45,137 nt of DNA. It comes from Cyclobacteriaceae bacterium. GTDB lineage: Bacteria > Bacteroidota > Bacteroidia > Cytophagales > Cyclobacteriaceae. Of this stretch, positions 29,488 through 37,570 are shown in pieces; positions within the stretch are counted from its first letter, which is position 1; every line of letters starts with the position of its first letter. Location: NCBI GenBank assembly GCA_028278225.1, contig JANQEU010000004.1:1-45137 (forward strand), read 5' to 3'. Below the pieces are notes generated by a model. It was not told the origin of the DNA and did no database searches. It saw only the letters and a program-made list of their open reading frames with translations. The position numbers were made by a program, and so were the translations under genes.

Positions 29488-30081
29488 ATGCGAAAGCATT
29501 GGATATATATCATTTTGTGTGTTTTTCTGCTGAGTTGCAACAGGGATGAGCGCCCTTTTGTGATCAGCAAGATCAAGTCCGTGGCCAAGCTTGCTACTAC
29601 CGAAACCATCATTGACAAAACAGTGGTCGGAACGAAAACCAAACGTGTTCTGGGTCTGATCAGGCTAAATGAAGCCAATTTCGTGGCCTATACGGAAGCC
29701 ACTGTAAAAACGGGGATAGACCTTGGTAAGCTGGAGCCTGCGGATGTGGAAATAAACGGAAAGGAGATAAGGGTGGAACTACCGGCGGTGGAGGTGCTTG
29801 ATTTTCAGTACCCCTTTGATAAGTTCGTGGTGGACAGCACCATTCTCAATGACTCCTGGGTCAATCGTTTTGATGTGCTTGATTATGAAGAGTTTTATCG
29901 CCAGGCGGAACTGGACATCCGGGAACAGCTTCAGTATACGGGTATCATAAGCGCAACGCAGGACAGGACCCGGATCATGATGGAGGGATTGCTCAAAAAC
30001 CTGGGATATGAAGCCATATTCATCAGCTTCAGGGAGACGAAACAGCTTTTCGAACCTGTAAACCTGGAGGGGGAGGAGTAA
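29488..30081 (+). CDS. DUF4230 lipoprotein
   Basis: The 197-residue protein has a lipobox LLSC at ~14-17. The mature domain fits DUF4230: KLATTETIIDKTVVG, NFVAYTEATVKTGIDLGKL, VEINGKEIRVELPAVEVLDF, then a helical C-terminus (IREQLQYTGIISATQDRTRI, MMEGLLKNLGYEAIFISF). Family function is unknown. It starts 6 nt after the previous gene. The next gene encodes a larger, related protein with the same order of elements. Confidence 0.87.
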   Translation: MRKHWIYIILCVFLLSCNRDERPFVISKIKSVAKLATTETIIDKTVVGTKTKRVLGLIRLNEANFVAYTEATVKTGIDLGKLEPADVEINGKEIRVELPAVEVLDFQYPFDKFVVDSTILNDSWVNRFDVLDYEEFYRQAELDIREQLQYTGIISATQDRTRIMMEGLLKNLGYEAIFISFRETKQLFEPVNLEGEE

Positions 30082-30082
30082 T

Positions 30083-31729
30083 ATGTTCTGGTCGAAGCTC
30101 GCCAAATCTATCCCATTCCTTTTTCAGGCCATTGTCGTAATAGCCGCAGTACTGGTATTTTCCTATTTTGATCCTTTCGATATCATGGCCAGCACCAGGC
30201 TGAAGCTTAAGGATACGCCGGTGGATGTCAGGAGTATACGCGACATTGGCCAGCTGATCACGGCCGAATATTACGGCGAGGTGGTGCGCTCAAGGACGTA
30301 TGAAGTTCTGGAGCAGAACATCATAAAAACCGACGAATTCAAGTCGAATATTGAAGAAATACATGACCAGTTTGTGACCACAATAAACAACCTGCGGGAA
30401 GACTTCAATAAAGGAGATCTGCGGCGGCGTAATATCTTCAAAGAATACAAAGTACTGATGGGGGACTTTCGCAGCAACGAAGATTACCCAGTATTCATCT
30501 ACTTTGTTCACCGAAAATTTAAGGACCGCAATTTCAAGGCAAAACACCTGGATGATGATCTCCGGAAGGAGCAGATCCAGAATCTCGTCGAGGACCTTGT
30601 GAAAAAAGGGTACGGTAGTCTCAACCTGGAAGATACCACATTTATCGCTCCGCTGGTAAATAAGTTTGACAGGGAACTTACCAGTATTACCAATAAAAGA
30701 TACAAGAAATCCAATCTTGTAATGCTGGGAAGAGGTTGGGTAAAGGCAGGCTTTGACTTTGGTCAATTCACAGAAGATAATTTTCGATATACTCCTGAAA
30801 ATCAAGGCATTCACTTTATAGGCTTAAAGCCAAAAATTCTATCTGCTACCATCAATCCGTGGTTCATTCCTGAAAAAGGTATTGAAGGATTTGAGTTCCT
30901 GATCGTGGAGCGGAAGGTACGGAGGGATTACAGGGTGGTGCAGGAGGTGAAACAGCTATGCCTGGACGAGCTGAAAAGGAAAGCTCATGAGCGGAAAATA
31001 TTGAATAAAGCTACCGAAAATGCAAGCCAGACCATGAAGGAGTTTTTCTCACTACTGCTGGATGAGCCTGTTAAATATGTTTCGTTTTATGAAAATGAGC
31101 TTGAATATACGTTTGAGATGATCTTTGAGAATGACTCGGTTTCTGGCGAGGAACTGATCCTGATCGACCGGTTGCTACGCAGGAAGTCCATTCTTGGGAT
31201 TGACACGTCCCAGCTGGAAGCCAGGAAACGGGTATTCATTGATAGTATCCAAAACCGTGTTCAGGACACGGAAAGAACAAAAATGTTCCCATTTGAACGG
31301 AATGAGTACGCAGTTCACCGATGGCGTCCGGAATATGCCATGCTCTATGAGATCGTAAAAGACGGCATATTCGATGAGTGGAATGATGCAGGTTATGTAG
31401 TCGACTATAGCGAAGCCCATTGCGGACATAAGAGAGCTCAAACGGAAGTCGACTGGCCGCATTGGAAGGGAAGCTGTGAGGTGATGCTGAAGGAACTGGT
31501 AAAAGATCATGTGGAGATCTTTATACTTCGCAATAAAACTGTAATTGGTCAGGCAAAACACAGTCAGCTCATTGCCGAACTCAATACTATGGGAATGCTG
31601 AACGAGGTTGATTCCATTATGGACGGAAATAGTGTTGATGCCCTGGCTGTCAATCTTGATGAAGAGGGGGAAAACTTCGACAAATTGATGACGTATTCGG
31701 ATATACAGGGTGCATGTGATTGCAATTGA
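30083..31729 (+). CDS. Large DUF4230-like membrane-anchored protein with insertion and extra C-terminal domain
   Basis: The 548-residue protein has one N-terminal TM helix (about 10-30, IPFLFQAIVVIAAVLVFSYF). After it comes VRSIRDIGQLITAEYYGEVV, then a ~100-residue charged insertion, then GRGWVKAGFDFGQFTEDNF, HFIGLKPKILSATINPWFI and a helical ATENASQTMKEFFSLLL. This repeats the DUF4230 order seen in the preceding lipoprotein, so I read it as an expanded paralogue. The C-terminal ~200 residues are extra and contain Cys/His (EAHCGHKRAQ, GACDCN). It begins one base after the previous stop. Function unknown; not a recognised enzyme. Confidence 0.8.
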   Translation: MFWSKLAKSIPFLFQAIVVIAAVLVFSYFDPFDIMASTRLKLKDTPVDVRSIRDIGQLITAEYYGEVVRSRTYEVLEQNIIKTDEFKSNIEEIHDQFVTTINNLREDFNKGDLRRRNIFKEYKVLMGDFRSNEDYPVFIYFVHRKFKDRNFKAKHLDDDLRKEQIQNLVEDLVKKGYGSLNLEDTTFIAPLVNKFDRELTSITNKRYKKSNLVMLGRGWVKAGFDFGQFTEDNFRYTPENQGIHFIGLKPKILSATINPWFIPEKGIEGFEFLIVERKVRRDYRVVQEVKQLCLDELKRKAHERKILNKATENASQTMKEFFSLLLDEPVKYVSFYENELEYTFEMIFENDSVSGEELILIDRLLRRKSILGIDTSQLEARKRVFIDSIQNRVQDTERTKMFPFERNEYAVHRWRPEYAMLYEIVKDGIFDEWNDAGYVVDYSEAHCGHKRAQTEVDWPHWKGSCEVMLKELVKDHVEIFILRNKTVIGQAKHSQLIAELNTMGMLNEVDSIMDGNSVDALAVNLDEEGENFDKLMTYSDIQGACDCN

Positions 31730-31755
31730 TCCGCGCTATAAACAATCAGACAAAC

Positions 31756-32244
31756 ATGAACGATCAAAATGACCAGTTGGTAAGGGAACAGCTTATTGAT
31801 TTTCTGAAAGGTCGCAACGCCCATGTAAATATGGAGGACGTCCTGCTGGACTTTCCCATCGAACACATCAATGCAAAGATCGCGGGAGTGGATTACACAC
31901 CATGGCAACTGATGGAACACATCCGGATCACACAGCTTGATATCATCCGGTTTGTGGAAGATGAAGACTACCGGGCGCCAAAATGGCCGGAAGAATACTG
32001 GTCTAAAGTCCAGAGAGGGGATGAGGCATCCTGGAAGGAGTCTGTGTGCTTGTTTTTCAAAGATCTTGACCATATGGAGACAATCATCCGTAATCCGGAC
32101 AACGACCTGTACAGGACCATGCCCGCTGGTGAGAAATACACTTTATTGAGAGAGATCATGATCGTCATAGATCATAACGCTCATCACCTGGGGCAGCTGA
32201 TCTTGTTCAGAAAGCACTTTAATGCGTGGGCAGGCTTGAGATGA
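31756..32244 (+). CDS. DinB-like metal-binding hydrolase family protein
   Basis: I choose ATG 31756 (162 aa); an in-frame ATG at 31720 lies inside the previous gene and adds 12 residues. The four-helix DinB fold is indicated by the ordered motifs GVDYTPWQLMEHIRITQLDI (first His), a Trp/acidic loop, and IDHNAHHLGQLILF with the HxxxH pair of the metal triad. DinB/YfiT relatives are damage-inducible or thiol transferases, but this one cannot be assigned a substrate. It follows the DUF4230-like gene by ~26 bp and may share its transcript. Confidence 0.85.
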   Translation: MNDQNDQLVREQLIDFLKGRNAHVNMEDVLLDFPIEHINAKIAGVDYTPWQLMEHIRITQLDIIRFVEDEDYRAPKWPEEYWSKVQRGDEASWKESVCLFFKDLDHMETIIRNPDNDLYRTMPAGEKYTLLREIMIVIDHNAHHLGQLILFRKHFNAWAGLR

Positions 32245-32266
32245 AATAATTGAATTGGCGCAATAC

Positions 32267-32851
32267 CTACTTACTCAATCTATTTGCCATGTGCTCCAGC
32301 GTGTTGGTCGAAGAATCGAAATAGAAAATAATATCCTGCGAACCACCCGAATTGATAAGCCGGAACCCCATAACATTATTGCTAATGGAAGACGTAAATC
32401 CGCTTCCGATTTTGGTGTTCATGTTTTCCACACCCATGGCACGAATGATATCCTGGGGCTGAGCTTTGTTGAGTGTGAGATCTTTATGACTCCATGTACT
32501 TTTGTTTCTGGAGAAGATCTTAAACTTTGAAATATCACCCATTACGGATCCTTCTGTCGGATAAAGTAAAATAACCCGAACATATTCACCTTCCAGGGAG
32601 AATTCCAGTCCGTGGTCAGGATAGAAATAGGAGGTCAGTGAAGTCTGGTTGGTTGGTTGCGAAACCAGGCCCGTTTTCCCGAACTTCGACTCAATGTCTG
32701 CCAACTTATCACCGATCTTGATACCATGAAAATAGGCGACACCATCTTCGATACCGATGTTAAAATTCCCATTGACCTTGTTGGCGTACTGGGCCGATAA
32801 AGGTCCAAATGAACTCAATAAGGAGATAACAAATAAAGTCGTAATTCTCAT
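32267..32851 (-). CDS. Exported protein, unknown function
   Basis: I start at ATG 32851 because it gives a signal peptide (MRITTLFVISLLSSFGPLSAQ); the frame extends upstream to 32899. The mature ~174 residues start YANKVNGNFNIGIEDG and contain a beta/alpha domain with GIKIGDKLADIESKFGKTG, similar in feel to periplasmic domains that begin 'G.k.Gdk..dv...fG'. No family was recognised. It is convergent with the DinB-like gene, which ends 22 bp away. Confidence 0.72.
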   Translation of the reverse strand: MRITTLFVISLLSSFGPLSAQYANKVNGNFNIGIEDGVAYFHGIKIGDKLADIESKFGKTGLVSQPTNQTSLTSYFYPDHGLEFSLEGEYVRVILLYPTEGSVMGDISKFKIFSRNKSTWSHKDLTLNKAQPQDIIRAMGVENMNTKIGSGFTSSISNNVMGFRLINSGGSQDIIFYFDSSTNTLEHMANRLSK

Positions 32852-32951
32852 GAGATGATGGTCGGTCAATCCAAAAATATGGATTGAACACAACAACACA
32901 AAAAGAAATAATAAGGTTTATTTTACGTATGCAACTAATCCTACCTGTGTT

Positions 32952-33488
32952 ATGAAGAAGATCCATCCTGATCGTTTGGTGAGTGTCAGCGCCATTATCG
33001 TAAGTGTGGGGACACTGTTCATGATCGTTTACCAGACGAATTTGACCAGGAAAGCGCAGAAAGCTTCCGTGATGCCTTATCTGCAAATTTCGATGTCACT
33101 AACAGGGGGTTCCCAAACGATTCGCCTCACGAACTCAGGTTTAGGCCCGGCGCTCATTGAAGACATAAAGATCATTGATGCGGAGGCCAATGAGGTGGTT
33201 TCCAACGAAGGTCCCTCCGAATTCGCCAAAGAAACAGTCAAGAAAGATTCAACAGGATTTGCCGGTTTTGGTCAGGATATCATGCTTCCAGGCAGGTTGA
33301 TCCCGGCAGAATCAAGTAAGACACTCTTCACTCATTCCAGGAGAGGCGTCAATGGGAACTTCATTGAAGATTACTTCAGGTTTCCTTACAATATCGAAGC
33401 TCCGTACATCATTGAGATAGTCTACCGCTCGGTGTATGGAGATAAGTGGGTCATTCGGTCGGATGTACAGGCTCCGGGTGAATATTGA
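32952..33488 (+). CDS. Single-TM membrane protein, unknown function
   Basis: The 178-residue protein has one N-terminal hydrophobic helix (about 9-28, VSAIIVSVGTLFMIVYQTNL), then a beta-rich soluble domain starting with a basic patch (TRKAQKASVMPYLQISM). It contains IRLTNSGLGPALIEDIKII, a typical immunoglobulin-like strand pattern ('nsG.GpA.i.'). Function unknown. It is divergent from the gene ending at 32267 and convergent with the S9 peptidase. Confidence 0.75.
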   Translation: MKKIHPDRLVSVSAIIVSVGTLFMIVYQTNLTRKAQKASVMPYLQISMSLTGGSQTIRLTNSGLGPALIEDIKIIDAEANEVVSNEGPSEFAKETVKKDSTGFAGFGQDIMLPGRLIPAESSKTLFTHSRRGVNGNFIEDYFRFPYNIEAPYIIEIVYRSVYGDKWVIRSDVQAPGEY

Positions 33489-33538
33489 GCAATTCCCAAC
33501 CCATTTTCAGAACGTATGGTATGTTAAGGGGATAAACA

Positions 33539-33558
33539 GGGATTATAAAAGAAATCCC
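33539..33558. terminator. Small hairpin between convergent genes
   Basis: GGGATT (33539-33544) pairs with AATCCC (33553-33558) around 8 bases, in the gap between two convergent genes. There is no clear T-run. Confidence 0.3.
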
Positions 33559-33606
33559 ATTCATACCCGAACGGGATCTCTCTTTATCCAATTTTGATTA
33601 GAAGTT

Positions 33607-35619
33607 TTAATTTCTCTCCGGTAGGTCAATGGTGGTATCCAGATCAATTTCCGGATCCTGCAAATACTTGCTAAACCAGCGCATCATCCTGTGATTGTAA
33701 TCAAATCTTGCAGAGGATCTTCGGTTTCCATGACCCTCACCAGTATAAAATACCAGCCTTACCGGTGTATCAGTGCGGGTTTTGATATGACGGTATAGTT
33801 CCATGGACTGGCCGGGATAAACACGGGTATCATTTTTCCCATGCAAAATGAGCAGGGGAGTTTTTGCGTTGTCAACGTATTTGATCGGGCTTCGATCCAT
33901 GAAAAAATCATAGTCATCCCAAACCCGTTTACGCGCGTGTACTTCGTACAGTTCTTCCGGGATATCACTTGTGCCCCATTTAGAGATGTTGTTGCTTATA
34001 CCCACAAACATGATTCCGGCTGCAAAACGATCACTGTACTTCGTGGACAACCAGGCAGTAGCGTATCCGCCATAAGATGCTCCCGTAACACCCACTTTTG
34101 ATCCGTCCACCAGACCGCTTTCAATAAGATAGTCTACACCATCCACAATGTCATCAAACTCTTTGCCCGCCAGATCGGCCTGGCTGCTCATGGCAAATTC
34201 AAGACCACGGCCTGTGCTTCCGCGATAGTTTGGGTAGAACACCACAAATCCATCAGCAGCACCCACATGACCCGGTGCGGAATATCGTGTAAGCCAGCCA
34301 TTGTCATAATGAGATTCCGGACCGCCATGAACAACCGTGATCATGGGGTATTTTCGTCCCTGTTGTTCGCGTACAGGCCGGATAATAATACCTTCAATCT
34401 CCACACCATCCTGAGCCTTGTAGCGGATTACTTCCTGTTTTCCCAATATGCGGTTTGCAAGCCATGGATTGGAATCCGTGATCTTCCCTGGAAGATTGTC
34501 TTTTTTAGTCATCAAAAAGAGCTCAGGAGGGTGGGTAGGGGAATGACCGATAAAGGCCGTGACACCATTTTTTGCTGAGAAATTCGTAAAAACAGGTGTT
34601 TTCCCAGCTTCAATAGAAGGGTCCATCGTTGCATCATCATCGATACCCACAGTGCCAAATCCGGAATAGACGCCCTCACTGGACAAATAATGAAGGGTAT
34701 TGTTGTCTTTCCATGCCAATTTTTCAAACATCCCCATGAAATCGGGAATAAGGTTCACCGGAGTGCCGCTTTTTGTATCAACTGCAAGTAAGCGGCCGTC
34801 AATGGGATCATTTACATGGGCACCGGCGATGAAAGCAAGGTAATTTCCATCCGGGCTCCATTCGAAATCACCCAGCTTACCCGAATGATCAACCTGCCCC
34901 GTGATATGCCCGTACTCAACATTTACGAAATATATGGATTGCTTCATATAGGAATCATCAACGAGAGGAGTAGGGGCGGCTACTACCGCCAGCTGTGCTT
35001 CATCCGGACTCCATTTGGCATCCGAAACATGGCCTTCAAGTTCAATGTCAGCCTGTTTGGCTGATTTCGCTTTCAGATCGACGAGATAAATTCGGGAAAA
35101 GGTCAGGTTTTCTTCATAGATCTCCGGTTCATAGGGAAGTACGGACTTTGATTTTGTGGTTTTTTCCTCGGCCACGATAAGCAGTTTACCTGATCCGGAC
35201 CAATCGTATTTAGATATTGCGGTAGGATGTTCATACAACTTCACGGCTTCGCCACCGGATAAACTGATCTCGTAAAGCGACCGGGCTTTATCAACAGGAC
35301 CTTTCGCCAAAAAAGTTATCGCGCCGGTGCCCGGGCGAAAACGAATGCTACTGACGCTTGCCTGTGAATAAAATGGAACAGATCGTTTGTTGGCGACATC
35401 ATATACGTGCAGGTAATTGCTGGCTGCAACGTTTTTTTCGTACGGATCAGCCTGGTTATTGACGGCATATGCCACATATCGACCATCAGAAGAGGTGACG
35501 ACTTGTGAAACATACTTGATCCTGGCTACATCGCCGGGAGTCAGCAATGTCTGCTGACCAATTACGGTTTGAAATACAAAAACGGAAAAGACAAAGGGGA
35601 GAACGGTTTTTATTCTCAT
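33607..35619 (-). CDS. S9 family (prolyl-oligopeptidase-like) exported serine peptidase
   Basis: The 670-residue protein has a signal peptide (MRIKTVLPFVFSVFVFQTVIGQ). The N-terminal beta-propeller (~30-400) has WD40-like PD40 repeats (FEWSPDGNYLAFIAG, AKWSPDEAQLAVVA). The C-terminal alpha/beta-hydrolase domain carries the triad S515 (GASYGGYATAW), D597 (GKNDTRVYPGQS) and H630 (GEGHGNRR). It should cleave peptides in the periplasm. Orders and sizes match dipeptidyl-peptidase/acylaminoacyl-peptidase types. It lies ~110 bp downstream of the hydrolase-like gene. Confidence 0.95.
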   Translation of the reverse strand: MRIKTVLPFVFSVFVFQTVIGQQTLLTPGDVARIKYVSQVVTSSDGRYVAYAVNNQADPYEKNVAASNYLHVYDVANKRSVPFYSQASVSSIRFRPGTGAITFLAKGPVDKARSLYEISLSGGEAVKLYEHPTAISKYDWSGSGKLLIVAEEKTTKSKSVLPYEPEIYEENLTFSRIYLVDLKAKSAKQADIELEGHVSDAKWSPDEAQLAVVAAPTPLVDDSYMKQSIYFVNVEYGHITGQVDHSGKLGDFEWSPDGNYLAFIAGAHVNDPIDGRLLAVDTKSGTPVNLIPDFMGMFEKLAWKDNNTLHYLSSEGVYSGFGTVGIDDDATMDPSIEAGKTPVFTNFSAKNGVTAFIGHSPTHPPELFLMTKKDNLPGKITDSNPWLANRILGKQEVIRYKAQDGVEIEGIIIRPVREQQGRKYPMITVVHGGPESHYDNGWLTRYSAPGHVGAADGFVVFYPNYRGSTGRGLEFAMSSQADLAGKEFDDIVDGVDYLIESGLVDGSKVGVTGASYGGYATAWLSTKYSDRFAAGIMFVGISNNISKWGTSDIPEELYEVHARKRVWDDYDFFMDRSPIKYVDNAKTPLLILHGKNDTRVYPGQSMELYRHIKTRTDTPVRLVFYTGEGHGNRRSSARFDYNHRMMRWFSKYLQDPEIDLDTTIDLPERN

Positions 35620-35727
35620 GATTCATATGGTTTAATGTGCTGCTAATTAATATAAGCTACAGCTCAACGACAATTATGTGTATCAGCACAAAAGTGAGTA
35701 GCACCTGATTTACATCCGTACCTGTCA

Positions 35728-37326
35728 TCAGAGTTGTTCGAGATCCTCTTTAATGTATGACAGCATTTGATTTTTGCGTCCGATCTTCAGTTCGGGATCC
35801 CGGTCGTCATTTATCAGTTCCAATGCTTTGAGATAATGCTTTCTGGCCGGATCGTTTTGTCCATTTTGCATGAGGAAATAGCCAAGGTAATAATGTACCT
35901 CACCCGAAGTGGGATAGCTGTCAAGGGCCAGCCTGTAAAGATTTACCCGATGGGTGTAATCCTCATCTTTTTTCCATGCCAGCCAGTCTTTCATATCCCT
36001 GTAGAAGGACATGGTAAACGGCTTATTATTCAATGACTTATGGGAATTATAGACACTATCAATGTAAGTGAATCCATGGACCATAAATGCGTTCTTAACG
36101 GCTGTAATATTTGGCGGTTTTGGCGCGGAGTATTCAATAAAGACAGTATCTACACCGTCCGGGGATTCAGCAGGATATGTATCGTTGAATAATGACATAC
36201 TTGTGGCATCATCCTTCAGGAATGCATTGAAGAATTGCATGACAAGCCGGCACCCGGTTTCATATCCCAGTTGCACATCGCCATCTGCTTCACCAATGAT
36301 TCCGGGTACAAATCGTTCGAAGGATCCGTAATTCAGGAAATGGAACTCAGACATTTTCGGAAAATGGAAATAATATCGATCCGAATACTTTAGATGGGCG
36401 ATATGGGACGGGTCAATGTAAGGATGGGGGGCATATATGGCTAAAATGGGGACATCAATAGCTTCAGGCTCATAAAATACCGTGCTATTTAACAGGCGTT
36501 GCTCAAATGAACTCAATAGTCCGCCCTCCAGGCTGATGAGGGCCTTTACATTGGCATTTCGAGACTTATAAGCGGTGATATGCGAAGATGAAATCGCGTT
36601 TCCGATCAATCCCAGTCGTATATGATCGACATATGGAAGCTCTAAAAGGCTGGAAATAGCAAAATCCAGGTCATAAACGGCCATTTCAATGCCCTTGGCG
36701 GAAGCTTCATTCAGAAAACCATGCTGACCCTTTAAAGCGACACCGGCGACAATGAAGCCGTGGCTGGCGAGATATTCGCACATGATATTATGTGTTGCAG
36801 GTGCAGAACCATTGGGAAATACAATGAGTGGAAAGCTGTCTTTAACCGGAGATAGCTCCCTGTGGGCGTACGCATCCAGATCCAGGAGTATGTTCAGGTC
36901 GTCTTGTGTGAAATTGCCGTTACCACCGAGGTCATTGGTTTGTTGGATAAATCGTTTCAGACTAAACCCGATCAAGGCAGTATCCGGTTCACGAAATTCA
37001 GTTTGACGACCCATGAGCTGGATGTAGTCGCTGATTTTTAATTGATTACCTGGTATAACATCCTGAGCAGGATACCAGACGTTAAGCTGCATTTGACGTC
37101 CTTCAGCTTCCCCGGTGGGATATATACGGCCATTCCAATCGATGTACGGTACCGGAGGTTTTGTTTGATCATAGACAAAAAAAGTTTCAAACCCGACCGG
37201 ATAGGATCCCGGCTCCAGGTTCCCCCAGATGTCAGGAGGTGCAGGCGGTTCTGTTGTTGCTGTTGTACATTTTGTCAGGAGGACTAAAGACATTAATATG
37301 GATGCAAGTGCGTTGGTAATCTTCAT
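35728..37326 (-). CDS. Alpha/beta-hydrolase-like lipoprotein with C-terminal TPR; nucleophile elbow degenerate
   Basis: The 532-residue protein has lipobox LTKC at ~17-20 (LVLLTKCTTA). The hydrolase-like core resembles PAF-acetylhydrolase/dienelactone types: PLIVFPNGSAPATHNIMCEY, YLASHGFIVAGVALKGQHG. The expected GxSxG elbow is GNAIS at 242-246 (LGLIGNAISSSHITAY), so the nucleophile position is Ala244. A downstream His-containing segment is present (YIDPSHIAHLKY). The C-terminal ~75 residues are TPR-like (SGEVHYYLGYFLMQNGQNDP, ARKHYLKALELI). It may be a non-catalytic or altered hydrolase anchored in the envelope. Confidence 0.82.
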   Translation of the reverse strand: MKITNALASILMSLVLLTKCTTATTEPPAPPDIWGNLEPGSYPVGFETFFVYDQTKPPVPYIDWNGRIYPTGEAEGRQMQLNVWYPAQDVIPGNQLKISDYIQLMGRQTEFREPDTALIGFSLKRFIQQTNDLGGNGNFTQDDLNILLDLDAYAHRELSPVKDSFPLIVFPNGSAPATHNIMCEYLASHGFIVAGVALKGQHGFLNEASAKGIEMAVYDLDFAISSLLELPYVDHIRLGLIGNAISSSHITAYKSRNANVKALISLEGGLLSSFEQRLLNSTVFYEPEAIDVPILAIYAPHPYIDPSHIAHLKYSDRYYFHFPKMSEFHFLNYGSFERFVPGIIGEADGDVQLGYETGCRLVMQFFNAFLKDDATSMSLFNDTYPAESPDGVDTVFIEYSAPKPPNITAVKNAFMVHGFTYIDSVYNSHKSLNNKPFTMSFYRDMKDWLAWKKDEDYTHRVNLYRLALDSYPTSGEVHYYLGYFLMQNGQNDPARKHYLKALELINDDRDPELKIGRKNQMLSYIKEDLEQL

Positions 37327-37490
37327 ATTGGTGCGTGTTAGTGGGATCAGGACTTTGATTTTTTGTACGGCACAGTGGTCATGTAGGGTATGGATAATCC
37401 ACCAAAGGCAAGGGCTAAAAACTCGCTATTTAACATAATGTAAATTATATAACAATCTAGGTAAATTGCGTTTAGGGCTGCAAGACCTAA

Positions 37491-37570
37491 TTAACATAAA
37501 ATCAGATCATATCACTCTGCGCGGGCCTTGCGTGACAGCCTGTGATATATCGGTACCGATTTTATGTTAA
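37491..37570. repeat. Nested inverted repeat at the end of the CBASS-like operon
   Basis: TTAACATAAAATC (37491-37503) is an exact inverted match of 37558-37570. Nested inside is ATATCAC (37509-37515) with GTGATAT (37542-37548), enclosing a G+C-rich core. The right arm contains the stop codon of the last operon gene. TTAACATAA also occurs at 37431-37439, exactly 60 bp upstream of the left arm. It may be a terminator, or the scar or site of an integration event. Confidence 0.7.
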
